Source of the DNA: Takakia lepidozioides
Taxonomy: Eukaryota; Streptophyta; Takakiopsida; Takakiales; Takakiaceae
Assembly (NCBI GenBank): GCA_030704615.1
Contig: CM060731.1
Coordinates: 20,524,001 to 20,588,000, forward strand
Length of the DNA stretch: 64,000 nucleotides
Direction of reading: 5' to 3'
The stretch's first letter is position 1. Every line of letters begins with the position of its first letter. The notes beneath the pieces were generated by a model, which was not told the origin of the DNA, made no database searches, and saw nothing but the letters and a program-made list of their open reading frames with translations. Both the position numbers and the translations under genes were made by a program. Below are positions 1-11,713 of the stretch, piece after piece.

Positions 1-2333
1 TGCAAACGCACACAAACGTGATGTGGCTTCACCCCTTCCCCCATCATTTGCTCATAGGTCTCCAAAGTCTCCATCCCACGCCCCTGCTATGCATACCCCT
101 GCAAGCATCGCATTCCACGGCACCACATCTCGTTCAGCCATGGTGTTGAAATTAACTCCCTTCGTATCCTTAATGCACCCACATTTGGCATACATGTCCA
201 CCAGGGCAGTGTTCAGGATGACATCAAGTACAATTCCAGCTTTGGCGATGTCACCACGGACCTCTTTCCCTTTTTCTAGAGCTCCCAGGCTTGCACGCGC
301 ATTGCAAACACAAACAAATGTGATGTGGTTGGGCTTCGCCCCTTCGCACAACATTTGCTCCTAGGTCTCCAAAGCCTCCACAGAGAGCCTGAGAGCGCAA
401 AACAGGCTGAAATAGGTCGACAAAAAAGGTGCCCTCACCACATTGTCCTTGCTTTTCCAGGACTCCCAGGTTTTCATACGCATTACAAACACAAACAAAT
501 GTGATGTGGTTGGGCTTCACCCCTTCGCGCAGCATTTGCTCATACATTTTGAATGCCTCTGTACCAGATCCATGTTGAGCATATCCTGCAATCATTGCAC
601 TCCATGAGGGCTTCACCACTTCCCCCATCATTTGTTCATAGGTCTCCAAAGCCTCCATCCCGTGCCCCTGCTGTGCATACCCTGCAAGCATCGCGTTCCA
701 CGACACCACATTTCTTTCAACCACAGTGTTGAAAACTCCCTTTGCATCCTCGATCCACCCACATTTGGCATATGTCCACCAGGGCAGTGTTCAGGATGAA
801 TCTGGTGCAATTCCAGCTTTGATGATGTCACCATGGACCTCTTTCCCATTTTCCAGGGCTCCCAGGCTTGCACACACATTGCAACCTTGGTACAATTCCA
901 GCTTTGATGATGTCACCATACACCCCTTTTCCCTTTTCCAGGGCTGCCAGGCTTGCACAAGCATTGCAAACGCTCACAAACGTGATGTGGTTGCATTTCA
1001 CCCCTTCCCCCATCATTTGCTCATAGGTATGATCCAAGGCCTCCATCCCGCGCCCCTGCTGTGCATACCCTGCAAGCATGGCGTTCCATGACACCAAATC
1101 TCGTTCAGCCATATTGTTGAACACTCCCTCCGCATCCTCAATGCTCCCACATTTGGCATACATATCCACGAGGGTATTGTTCAGAATCACATCTATACAA
1201 TTCCAGCTTTGGCAATGCAACCATGCACCTCTTTACCCTTTTCTAGGGCTGCCAGGCTTGCACACGCACTGCAAACGCACACAAACGTGATGTGGTCACG
1301 CTTCATCCCTTCCCCCATCATTTGTTCATAGGTCTCCAAGTCCTCCATCCCACGCCCTGCTGTGCATATCCTGCAAGCACCACGTTCCATGACAATAAAT
1401 CTCGTTCAGCCGTATTGTTGAACACTCCCTCTGCATCCACAATGCTTCCACATTTTGCATACATGTCCACCAGGGCAGTGTTCAGGATCACACTTGGTAT
1501 AGTTCCATCTTTGGCGATGCAACCATACACCTCTTTGCCCTTTTCCAGGGCTGCCAGGCTTGCACACGCATTGCAAACGCACACAAACGTGATGTGGTCG
1601 GGCTTCACCCCTTCGCACATCATTTGCTCATAGGTCTCCAAAGCCTCCATCCCACGCCCCTGTTGTGCATACCCTGCAAGCATCGCGTTCCACGACACCA
1701 CATCTTGTTTAGCCATTTGAAAACTCCCTTCGCATCCTTCATGCACCCACATTTGGCATACATGTCCACCAGGGCAGTGTTCAGGATGACATCTGGTACA
1801 AATCCAGCTTTGACGATGTCACCATGGACCTCTTTCCCCTTTTCTAGAGCTCCTAGGCTTGCACACGCATTGCAAACACAAACAAATGTGTTGCGGTTGG
1901 GCTTCACCCCTTCGCACATCAATTGCTCGTAGGTCTCCAAAGCCTCCATCCCGCATACTTGCTGTGCGTATCCTGCAATTGTCGCACTCCACGACACCAC
2001 ATCTCATTCAGCCATAGTGTCGAACACTCCCTTTCCAACCTCGATGCACTCACATTTGACATACATGTCTAGCAGGGCAGTGTTCAAAATGACATCGGGT
2101 ACAATTCCAGATTTGACGATGTCACCATGCACCTCTTTGCACCTTTCCAGGGCTGCCAGGCTTGCACACGCATTGCCAATGTAAACAAACTTTATGCGGT
2201 TGGGCTTCACCCCTTCGCACATCATTTGCTCAGAGGAAGTGCTGATGTAAAGATGTGAAGACCCAGTTGCATCTGTCAAAGTCCCTTTGGAGTGAAAGTA
2301 GGTGACCAAAATGATAAAACGGCAGGAGGTCAC
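1..2333 (-). pseudogene. Decayed PLS-class pentatricopeptide (PPR) repeat array
   Basis: The minus strand encodes PPR motifs almost without interruption, but the frame changes repeatedly, so no long protein is possible. Recurrent phrases are NTALVDMYAKCG, ERDVVSWNAMLAGYAQ, GMEALETYEQMM and EGVKPNHITFV, typical of P-L-S triplets in organellar RNA-editing factors. The NTALVDMYAKCG block recurs about every 300 bp in the right half (near 1168, 1470, 1770, 2070), with larger, rearranged spacing further left. At 390-450 the array is broken by a piece also found near 54.4 kb (encoding a GTFF...F.PV phrase). No start, E or DYW domain is visible, and the left end runs off the window. I read it as a pseudogene or gene-fragment array rather than a working editing factor. 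Confidence 0.85.
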
Positions 2334-2409
2334 CTGACCTCACAACAGAGCACAAACTCTTCATAAGTGCGTGCTTGTGTAGCATGACTTCCCTGTTTCA
2401 AGTCCAAGC

Positions 2410-3500
2410 TTATGACTTCCCACAACACCTGCAACAGAACTGCCTCACGGCCAGCTTATTGCCAGGCTACACCATGTTTGATAGTACTACTTGCTTTGCT
2501 TTAAGTTTGAAATTTGACTCATCTAGCCACAAAATCCATCTGTTTAAGTATGAGTGTGCGATAAAGCAGCCAGAAACATTGCTTCTCTCCGCCTTACGAC
2601 ACTCCCATTGGAATGGGGCAGGGAGATGAGAGGAGATGTGAAAAGAGCGAGAACCCACCTCTTGTACTTCTTTCCAGAGCCGCATGGACAAGCAGCATTT
2701 CGACTCAGTTGTCCACTTTTTTCAAGATTCACAGATGCTGCCGCATTCCAGCGACCCCCCATCAACTCTTCCACCTTCACCAACCAACAAATCCATGGTG
2801 TCAACCTCAGGCCAGACCCTTCATCTCCCAGCTATGGCCACCTTATATTCAAGGTATAGGGACAAATATATTTCATCATTCAAGGTATTAAAAGATGGTA
2901 GGAAACAGGCAAACAGTGGAAAGCCATTGGTGGAAAGCCTGATGCCCCTTGCTTACTTTCTGAAGACCTCGTGTCCTCACCTGCAAGCCGGACCGTCCAG
3001 TATGCAGCCCTCTTTAACTGTTTACCACTTCTGAAGGTTGGTGCTCTCATTAAACATTGAAACAGACTTTCCTGTTGTAGCAACCAAATTCAGATGTAAT
3101 GAAAAAGCATACCAAAGGGTCATGTCGGGCTAGGGATCGAAGAATCCGCTCCTGTCTCTCAAGGGATTTTACAGCTGATACTTCACCCCCTCTGGGCAGG
3201 CCACGTCCAAACGTCATTAGACTTCCAAACTGGCGTGCCTTCTTCAACTCATCTGCAAAATTTGTACAACACAAAGAACAAAGAAAGATTCACAAATCGA
3301 GTACATACTTGTACTAAACCGGTTATTGGGCTAATTTCCAACCTTTGACCGTCGTGGCTGCAAACTACAGGATTGGGCTCTCAATCTGGCATCTTCAAGC
3401 ACTCATTGAAAGAAGACATAAAATTTCTTGCTTGTTTGATCACTGTTACTCTTCCCACGAAAGACTTACATTCCCGGCGGAAACCATCGGCCAGACCCAT
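2410..3500 (-). CDS. Small multi-exon protein ending in a SEC-C zinc-binding motif
   Basis: Read on the minus strand, visible exons are 3500-3470 (start ATG, MGLADGFRRE, donor GTAAGT), 3252-3113 (contains SLMTFGRGLPRGGEV and AVKSLERQERILRSLARHD), about 2831-2659 (contains CPCGSGKKYKR) and 2428-2410 (completes RCCGKS and stop). The last two join in frame to give the SEC-C motif CPCGSGKKYKRCCG, a small zinc-binding tail known from SecA and many unrelated proteins. The phases add up to about 120 codons if no further exon exists; an extra in-frame exon near 3000 is possible. The predicted ATG lies directly against the inverted-repeat element starting at 3501, so the true 5' end may have been displaced. 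The rest of the protein is not recognised. Confidence 0.6.
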
Positions 3501-4180
3501 AGGGGGTCGCTGTGAGTATTTTTGCAAAATATTTTTGGGGTGCTATCAGCGCCTCCTTGGGGTCGGTACATGTCCCTACGCTAATTACCCGACGCTATTT
3601 AACAGCGCCCCCTAGGGAGACTGCTGCTGTTTTTTTTTTTTTTTTTTTTTTTTTCATGTTTGTGTGGGGTGCTACCAGCGACTCCCTGGGCGTCGGTTCG
3701 AGCTCCCAAATATATATTGGGGTGCGCGTGGCGACTACTTAGGGGTCGTAGTCAGCTGTTTAGTTATCTGTTAATAGCGATTGTAGAGAAGTCGGTAGGA
3801 TACCGTCCATTCAGGGGTCGGTTACGGGTTTCCTGCTAAAAAATCAGACTTCAAATTGAAATTAAATAATTAAAAATCAAACTCAGAACTTTAATAATCA
3901 AATTTCCCCGTTAAAGCGACGCCCAGGACAACGGTAGACAATGTATATATTTGGTTGGCCCGAAGGTCGTTTGGGGTGAAAAAACCCTAATCCGACCCCA
4001 GAGGGGTCGGATGGGGACCGTCGCAGGAAGAAACCGACAGGAAGTCAACCCCGTGGTATTAGCGATGCCAGGGGGTCGGTCCCAATGACTTAGTCATTTT
4101 GGGATCCTCATTTTGCAGGGATTTCAATATAGCGACCCCTCAGGGTCGGTATAATACCGACCCCTGAATAGCGACCCTCT
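3501..4180. mobile_element. Candidate 680-bp MITE-like element with GGGTCG repeats
   Basis: The ends form 13-bp imperfect inverted repeats: AGGGGGTCGCTGT at 3501 and its complement form ATAGCGACCCTCT ending at 4180 (11 of 13 match). The interior holds many GGGGTCGGT/ACCGACCCC boxes, including a nearly back-to-back inverted pair around 4143-4164, and a poly-T run of over 20 bases near 3632. There is no coding potential. I see no convincing target-site duplication, so the exact borders are provisional. Confidence 0.5.
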
Positions 4181-4379
4181 TGACGTCACTAATAGCTCGC
4201 CTCCGCACCCCTTGATGGTGAAGCAGGATTACTCTTAGTTCTCTCGCTTGAACTTGACGAATCCGGGGTTGCACGGTGCCGCGCGCGCCCCGGGCCGTGG
4301 GCTTCGTAAACCCCCCCTTTTTGCAGTAGTGGTAATGATGATCTCAAGGGGCTACCTACCTTCGACTGAAATTTAAACT

Positions 4380-4530
4380 GAGGGCGGGAAACCTACATTT
4401 GAACAATAAACAGATGCAGAGAGGGAGAGGTATGTTACACTACTAGTGTGAGCCCCTCACAAAGATAGTATCTGTTCCCTTTTGCTCTGCCCAAATTAGG
4501 CTGGGGTCTATGGCCACAAGGCACATCTTG
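4380..4530 (+). repeat. LINE-derived fragment, paralogous to 37.0-37.45 kb
   Basis: This stretch resembles, with an internal deletion, the LINE tail at 37,025-37,450. Shared text includes the CCTAC.TTTGAACA..AAACAGA block and, after the gap, a GT..ATGGCCACAAGG block. It has no open frame of its own. Confidence 0.4.
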
Positions 4531-7080
4531 AAAAATCCGATAGTTCATTATCTATAATAATATCCTAATTTAATTTTCAAATGAAAATGAAAACATAACA
4601 TTTATGTCGATAGAAAATAAATAATCTGTTCTAAGTATCTCCACAGAACTTTATTTTATATTTTAAGGATCAGAGTCATACAATGATTAAGCGAGTCAGC
4701 ATTTAGTAGGTGTTAGTGACCATTCTTATGTTTGAGGGGAATATTTCCTTAAGCCCTTCCTATTTTAGGATACTTCAAACTTTACTTTCAGTATTCAATG
4801 AGAGGAATGTTCTAAAAACTACGGTCATAATTTCCTAGAATACTTCTATGTACTCCCAAACAAAGTCTGCTCACACCAAATAATTTAAAACATTTGATAG
4901 TACTCTCAGGATCCAAATTCTAATTTTCTAAGGCCTCTCATTTTTAAATAATTGGGAGTTTAAGTCTCATGTGTGGGCCAGGCAGACCCGCCTTTCCCCG
5001 CCCTTCGGTCTGCTCGCCACGCCAGTCTGCTCAAGGTCTGCTCTCCGCGCCGCAACCCGCCTTGGGACTTAGAAAATTTTCCGGGAAACTCGCCCACAAA
5101 AAAATCATCATTAATGCATATTCAGCAACAACTAGAGTTAAACCTGCACCCACTTGGACACCACTCTATGCACCTAACCACCACACTACCCACTACTTGC
5201 TACAATATCAACAAACTTTTTATCCCTTATTCTAGAAAACTGCCCGCAGCCGGGGATGGTGGACCCACCTGTGCAGTAGACCATGTGCATCCGTAGACCC
5301 GGGCCGGGTCAGGTGGCGGCAGGGCCACCCGAAACTACCCCCAGCCCGTACTATCCAGGTCCCACGTGAGCCTTAAACTCCCAATTATTCAACAATGATA
5401 AGCTTTTCTAAGGGGCCTGCTTGCAAAGCCCACCAAAGAGAGGCAGAATTGTAAAATCTATACCCCTTACCCTCTATATATACTGTTTTATGGCGGTAGT
5501 GGAGCGCCTCGTCCTCGCCCACTCCTCTGGAATTCTCTAGAAATAGACTGAGGGCCCATCCTCCTACTTCTATGCTGGCCTGGGCGTACATGTGTCCACC
5601 TATCTTGCCACATCCCATGCCGTGCTAAAAAAAAGCTGTTGCATGCACTCCTACCTGCGAGCCCATTGGCCACTCAACCACCTTAGAGTACATGTGTCTA
5701 CCTCCCATCAACCCACCTTTCTTCCTCTCCAAGCCTCCCGCGGTCCCACGCGATTGGCTGTTCCCACAGTGTCCGATTTTTCTTACCTTCCGAAACTGCC
5801 CGACTGAATGGGGGTACGTAGTGCAAATGATAGTTATCATATTTTCTTGGATAAAAAGTGCCTACACTGTCCTACATTAGTTAAATCGAAAAACCGGGTG
5901 TCGGAAAAGCAAAACTCCAGAAATTTGAACCAACAATTATTTTTCTTACCATGCACTGTCTTATCATTTAAACTACCCCATTCTATATACGATGAAGCGT
6001 ATTTAAGAGAATATATATATACATTGTCGGAATTAAAGAAATTAGAAAAAATGCATTTAGGAAAGTTAATTATTCCAGGAGAGGTCCGACGAACAGCATA
6101 GGCACCTATGGTAACCATTTTCCATTCAATTAGAAATGGTTTTATGAGCTTATTAGAAAAATAAATTTTACAAAAATGCTACAATACCAGCCTTCATTGT
6201 ATTTTTATTTTATTATTTTTTATTATTTTTTAAGAAAAAAAGAAATAGACAAATGTTTTTAATATTATTCAAAAGTAAGTAAATAATAATTTACTATATT
6301 CCATGAATAATAGACCCCACACAGCTAGTAACGTTTGTAAAAATGGAATAAAATTAACCCCTAAACGACGACGTGACCCGAATCGGGTCACGTCAGTCGT
6401 TTGCCACGATCCACCTTTTGTGGATGTGAGTGGATGGAAGTGAGTCCCCAAGGTAAAGTGAGGGGTTAGGGAGAAGCACACGTGGGAATTTAAAGCGCCC
6501 TGAAATATTAAAAGCTCTGCTCTTAGAATTTTTCAAAGTGCAAGGGGTCTTGAAATCCAGCGTTGACTTGCCTAAGTGGCAGGCCAAATGAGGAATCTTG
6601 AAAACAACATCTAGGGCTCGAATTTTATTAAAATGCCAAATTTTTCTGACAAGGCACTATGTAACTAATTAGAAAACAGATATCACATCATGGCTGTACT
6701 TGGGTGAGAAGCCAAACCATGATAATTTACCCCCCAGATTTCACATACAAAGCAGCCTATTTGTATTTTTGGAGTTTTGATTTACTTTTTGGGGGAGAGA
6801 GTCCCTTTGATGCCGTATAATCAGATTATGGAGGGTATTTGCCTCAAAAATTTCAACTGGACACTTGAATTTAATGGTCAAACCATTGCCATGCAATTTT
6901 TGAGTGGGCTTCAAAAGTTCACAATAGTATTTTGTCATAATCTACCCATTCCAACGGTGGATCTTCCTGATTTTCTGGGGGTAGATGAATGTGGTAGTCA
7001 TGAATGCATTTGTAAGGTTCAAATTTCTGGATGATTCAGGGTAGCAAGATAAAGCTCAAGAGAGGTAGGTATGTACTAGA
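4531..7080. other. No gene recognised; AT-rich DNA with one GC-rich patch
   Basis: 4,531-4,960 is AT-rich and featureless. 4,970-5,080 and 5,270-5,370 are GC-rich patches without a recognisable product. 5,800-6,300 is AT-rich with homopolymer runs. A near-perfect 25-nt palindrome lies at 6370-6394 (separate entry). The short open frames here show no family resemblance that I can see. Confidence 0.5.
6370..6394. repeat. 25-nt palindrome with 12-bp arms
   Basis: Arms GACGTGACCCGA and TCGGGTCACGTC flank a single A. An outer ACGAC/GTCGT pair extends the hairpin with a bulge. The arms contain GACGTG/CACGTC cores as in bZIP sites, but nothing nearby shows that they act as a promoter. Confidence 0.5.
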
Positions 7081-7090
7081 TAGTGGGCTG

Positions 7091-7282
7091 GGATTGGCAT
7101 ATTATGCCTCCCAGTCAGCCGTCATTCGAGCCTGGGCCAACGGCTCAATGTGAGGCATAATATGCCAACCCAACCATTATCTGGCGTGAAGGATGTTTGG
7201 CCCGGGCTCGCCTGACAGCTCACTGGGAGGCATAATATGCCAATCCTAGCCCTTATTTGGCGTAAAGGATTTTTGGCCCGGG
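7091..7282. repeat. 25-bp perfect inverted repeat overlapping a 75-bp tandem duplication
   Basis: The arm at 7091-7115 (GGATTGGCATATTATGCCTC then CCAGT) is the exact reverse complement of 7222-7246. The right arm is also part of a block GAGGCATAATATGCCAA...TTTGGCCCGGG that occurs twice, at about 7152-7207 and 7227-7282, with small differences. It looks like the end structure of a small foldback or MITE element. No coding potential. Confidence 0.55.
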
Positions 7283-7929
7283 TTATGCGAGGCCTGTGAT
7301 TGGCTGCAGGCCATAATGAGCTGCTAAAGGTCAAACAGCCAATTATGGCAGTCAAATTACCGATTATGAATGCAGAATGTGTCGGCGCCGTGGAACGACC
7401 ATCTTCTGTATTTTAATTTGCCTCAAAAAAGGCATAATCTGCCCCCAATTTGGTTACATACACTTTTGGGTATGGCCCACCAAAAGACGTCTCGTCCTTT
7501 AAGGTTAAGAGCAACCTTCCATATACCCGGCCCACCGTTTAAGGGAGGAAATGGACAAAAATGGCCGGGTATACTTCTCACTTCCATGTATGGAGGCGGC
7601 AGGGCCGGGTGCCCAGTCCCCGGTTTTGTAGCGCCGATAAAATGGGATGGGAGCTTGGCGGACGAGCTTGGCGAATTGATTGCAGTATGTAATTGCCACG
7701 TCACATTAAAGTCTCTCTTTACCTACGTTGTCCTCTACCACCTCACGCTAAAGTAAAAAAGAGCACCCGGTCGTTGAGCTCCACATAGAACTAGAACTGG
7801 CGCTCAACAACCCGGGCTATTTCTCCAAGCCCTCCGCACACTCCTCTTTTTGCGGGCCGGACTGCCGGGTTTCCATGGGCAGCTGCAAAGTGCCCCCATG
7901 AATCGCCCCCGGGATTAACGAGGCGTGAG

Positions 7930-8045
7930 TGGTTGAAATAGCATATTCCTTAAGGGGCGCCCCCACGGATCCGCCCCTTACTAAGGGGCGCAAAAAAGCC
8001 GTCCCTTCACAAGGGGCAATCGGGTTTCAGGGCGCCCCTAACTGA
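7930..8045. repeat. Cluster of AAGGGGCGC boxes
   Basis: The box AAGGGGCG(C/A), in both orientations, recurs at least five times in about 110 bp (for example TTAAGGGGCGCCCCC, TTACTAAGGGGCGC, CACAAGGGGCAAT, AGGGCGCCCCTAA). The cluster can fold into several short stems. Function unknown. Confidence 0.4.
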
Positions 8046-8054
8046 CACCCTTGT

Positions 8055-8515
8055 CTTTTCCAGTGTTGTACTGGTATCAGTTTTAGGACATATTACACTG
8101 GTCCTGATAATCGCAAAACTTTCATACCAGTCTGGTCTATAAATAGATGTATTTTTTTTTCCAGATACTGGTATGAGTATGAGTATCATGACCACAATAC
8201 CAGTTGGTATGAGATATCAATTCTGGTATCATTCCAAAGCCATCATTGAATAAGTTTATCAAATAGCAAGTATCAAGTGAAAAAAAATACAATACAATAA
8301 ATAAATAAATAAATAAAAGTACAAATATGTAGGCATATGTACACATAAAGTATTATAATACACATACCAGAGTAAATGAGGAAGACGCCGGTGGAGTACT
8401 AGTATTGTGGCTAGTGTGAAAAAATTGATACCAGCCTGGTCTATCTAATACCAGTGCATATACATGTGCAATACCCTATATACCGGTACAACACTGGTCT
8501 TTTCCTACAGCGAGG
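8055..8515. repeat. Cluster of ATACCAG/CTGGTAT boxes
   Basis: About ten copies of ATACCAG or its complement CTGGTAT lie within 460 bp, several as CCAGNCTGGT back-to-back pairs (near 8122, 8199, 8427), separated by AT-rich DNA with an ATAA run near 8300. There is no gene. This could be the interior of a MITE or a multi-site protein-binding array. Confidence 0.4.
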
Positions 8516-8744
8516 CCCGCAGGCTTACTGAATACCATTGCTTTCCATCCAAAGTAGGTTAGATTTCAGGAGAGGGAATGATTTTTGACATTTCATCCAA
8601 AACTTATATTAATTATATCATGGGCCCACAGCAATTGGTGCCAAAGATTTCTAAAGGGGGTGAATGGAAATGTGTGAATTAAATATTGATGTATGATATT
8701 ACAAAACTGATCTTCGAATTTACTAGTTATTAAAATATTGAATG

Positions 8745-8890
8745 CTTGTTGAAATACCCACTGAAATATTAAAATACTTGCTGAAAAACTGGCTGAAAAT
8801 TTAATATACTTGCTGAAAAACTGGCTGAAATACTGAAATACTTGCTGAAAAACTCGCTGAAATACTGCATACTGAATATTGAAATACTGT
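8745..8890. repeat. Minisatellite based on CTTGCTGAAA
   Basis: Short tandem units alternate ACTTGCTGAAAAACTGGCTG and AAATACTGAAAT across about 145 bp with slippage-type variation. No coding potential. Confidence 0.55.
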
Positions 8891-9584
8891 ATTCAGTCGT
8901 CATTGTCTATACAAAAAGGTGAAACATTGTTCCTCAACATTCCTCGAAAAAGTACCGAGGTCGGTGGGACAACAAAACATTCATTTATGCACAGCTTGAG
9001 ACATTGGAACTTGGATTCACCTGCAATCTCAACATTGATCTAGTAAGACCAAACAACAGTTGTGAGCTCTCCAAACTCTGCAAGAACAAGTACTGGAGGT
9101 GAAATTTAACAAAGAGGATATAAGTGTGATTATCTAACCGATCAATCGAAGACCTTCAGTTCCAATTTTGACCATGACCATCTACCATCAGTCTTGAGCA
9201 AAATTCATTCATGAACTGGAAAGGCACCAAAGAAAATGAATTTGTGATGGTGTTTTACCTCTAGCCCCAAGCTTTCCTCAGAGGAAAGATGATTGCAACG
9301 GTTCCAAATTTTCCCCCACCAGGAAACTAGGACACCAGGTGCCCTGAACTCAAGTGGTGGGAGGCGATTTCGACTTCTCTGTAGCTTTGTGGAGAGAAAG
9401 AAAGGAGGTCATAACATGCACAGGAGGCCCAAATTCCTATTATATGGAGGAGAACATATGAGAGAAAAATAGCACAACAGACAGGTGTAAAAGTTTAGAG
9501 TAACCAGCAGATGTTGAAAGATGGGAAGCACATGATTAAAGAACAACAATCCTTTATTTAAAAGGAGAGAATGTGGGGTGACAA

Positions 9585-9692
9585 CACCTCATCAAGAACA
9601 TAAATTGTGGCAGAAACGTAGTCAAGTTGGCGAGCCCCATGATTGGACACCATGATGCCTGCAACTCCAGCATGCAATGCGAGTGTCGCTGC
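9585..9692 (-). pseudogene. Glycolate / 2-hydroxy-acid oxidase exon fragment
   Basis: A 36-codon stretch on the minus strand reads [20 protein letters not shown] followed by [15 protein letters not shown]. It matches the conserved FMN-binding, active-site segment of peroxisomal glycolate oxidase (family pattern [22 protein letters not shown]), including the catalytic-loop His-Gly-Ala-Arg. No other exon of this enzyme is visible on either side, and the open frame outside this block is unrelated. I read it as a relic exon or captured fragment. Confidence 0.7.
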
Positions 9693-10530
9693 ACTCATGC
9701 ACATGTTTCTCATTTCAAACGCAATCAAGAACGAGACTCCAATGCTCATTCCCAAAAATGCACCCAAAATAGCTAATGACCACCATTACAAGGCCTAGCA
9801 TGCCTTAACCAGAACCAATTTTGAAATCATTGAAAAAACAGAATACTCATACGTTGTCTATTGTATGGACCATACTATACGGGACATTCAATATTAGGAT
9901 AAGCAGACCCTCACCGTCTCTGAGGGGATGTTTGGGAATGTGTGATCTCTCTTCTGAACCTCTCAGGCAAGAAAGGATATATGTGCCTGACAAGTGGCAG
10001 TTTGTGAATGGTGCATCAAGCTTCTAGGCTGGACCTAGTTGCTTTAGGTACTTTCAGCACACACTTGCATGTTTTAATCATACAAGATTGGATTGATGTG
10101 GCCTGCATGTGGAACATAGTGGTCTCATTGCCACATTTGCCAGTCAGCCTGAGATAGAAAGCTTTCAGTTGATACCATACCAGAAATTAAGGGGGGTGCC
10201 TTGGCTACAAAAAGATTTTCATGCCTTAAAATGGAGGAACTGTTGGCAACCTTGAAATCTAAAGAGGAACATCAACCATTGGGGACTACATACATAAGAC
10301 CTACCTCGTGCTCCAATCACTCGCAACTTCATGTATTCAGAGAATACCCTGGACAATGTAAAGTAAGATACAAGAGAAGGGGAGAGAATGTACTCATAAG
10401 ACGTAATGAAGGGAAGCTTCAGTAACCTGACAAGTCCAAATTGTTTTTATGATGACAAAAGATGGACACTTGAGAAACAGATGGAAGAGAGAACCGTTGC
10501 AGCACTTACAATGCAGTTAGGGGAGCCACC

Positions 10531-10791
10531 ATGGCTCTCAGCATTGCAAACGCTCACAAACGTGATGTGCTCATGCTTCACCCCTTCCCCCATCATTTGC
10601 TTATAGGTCTCTAAAGCCTCCATCCCGCGCCCCTTCTCTGCATACCCTGCAAGCATCGCACTCCACGACACCACATCTCGTTCAGCCTGCATAGTGTTGA
10701 ACATTCCCTTTGCATCCTCGCTGCACCCACATTTGGCATATATGTCCACCAGGGCAGTGTTCAGAATGACATTTGGTAATCTGACGGGCAT
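10531..10791 (-). pseudogene. PPR gene scrap
   Basis: The minus strand encodes NVILNTALVDIYAKCGCSED, then ERDVVSWSAMLAGYA, GRGMEALETYKQMMGEG and HITFVSVCNA, the same PPR family as at 1-2333 and 52.6-53.2 kb. It is cut off at both ends. On its right it joins, at a TGGTAATCTGACGG/GGCATTCACC boundary, a non-PPR module that also accompanies PPR scraps inside the CACTA element at 51-55 kb. Confidence 0.8.
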
Positions 10792-10960
10792 TCACCTTTT
10801 TGCCTCGGTTGTGGGGTCAGAAAAGTATTCATTCCACAACTTCTCCTCAATTCTGCTACCTGTTTTTGGATACTTTCTTGTTGTCACATTGGCAGTATCG
10901 TGTCAAGAGACTAGATTCACTCAACCGGCTAACTTGAAGAATTCAACATGGAAATTTAGG
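10785..10960. repeat. Copy of a dispersed module also present three times in the CACTA element
   Basis: The sequence GGCATTCACCTTTTTGCCTC...ACATTGGCAGTATC...CTCAACC.GCTAACTTG recurs with moderate divergence at about 52,240-52,450, 53,360-53,560 and 54,165-54,360. Here it follows the PPR scrap directly. It has no clear open frame. It suggests that this locus and the CACTA cargo share a mobile ancestor. Confidence 0.6.
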
Positions 10961-11713
10961 TTTTACATGTGGGTCTTACCCAATCAGGTACATTCAAGTT
11001 AGCATTTAAGTGGGGGAGGATTATGTGTTTCATGTAGGTATTATCTAGTGGAGGTATATCAGGATCTTACTCATTTTTGGCGCCAATGCGTGGTACTCTC
11101 CCTTATAGGGAGGAGCCAATAAAATTAAAAATCTACAGAGGCTGTCGGAAAGCAACACCGCACTAAATATCGACGGCATCCAGCGCCCCGATAAAGTGCA
11201 GAGCTGATCGCGACACGTGCGTGCTATACCAAGGCCCACACGCGGGGCCAGGCCGCAAGTCTCATCCAAGTGCGCACCCCCACATCCGAATATTTTTCAT
11301 CGCGACTTCGTCAGTCGTGGGTGGTGGGGTCCGTTCACACCGCCGCCCACTGTACTGGAAACGTATCGGTGCAGCACGACTGTGCGGAGACGTGGAAGTC
11401 AACGGAGAAAATGTGGTCAAAGGACCTTACACCGTGTCAAGGCGCTGACTGGTGGGTTGTGCTGAGTCATGCTCCCTTCCTCTTAAGTATGTTGTGCCAA
11501 AGCAAAGCAAAGCAAGAGAGCGGAATGCCGTTTGAGGCTTGTTTGTAAATTCCAATATTGGAGCAGCTGAGCCGCGGTGATCGTGACCGCGCGGCGTCTC
11601 GCTCCGCGAGGTCGCTCCCCCAGCCTTGCCCGCCGTTCCCACAGCCGGCCTATTGCTTCCAAGTTCCAATCGAAAATTCGTTTTCTGTCTGTGCACGAAG
11701 GCCATCCGCAATC

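Noticed and set aside
1-2333. A functional PPR editing factor on the minus strand
   Set aside because: The reading frame changes many times with no phase-compatible splice sites, and no E/DYW end is present.
7370-7756. 128-codon plus-strand ORF
   Set aside because: No family resemblance, the opposite strand is also open, and it lies in repeat-rich DNA.
11558-11713. N-terminal extension of the permease from the upstream ATG
   Set aside because: The added 52 residues are Arg/Pro/Ser-rich and unlike the family; the ATG at 11714 gives the usual FucP length and N-terminus.
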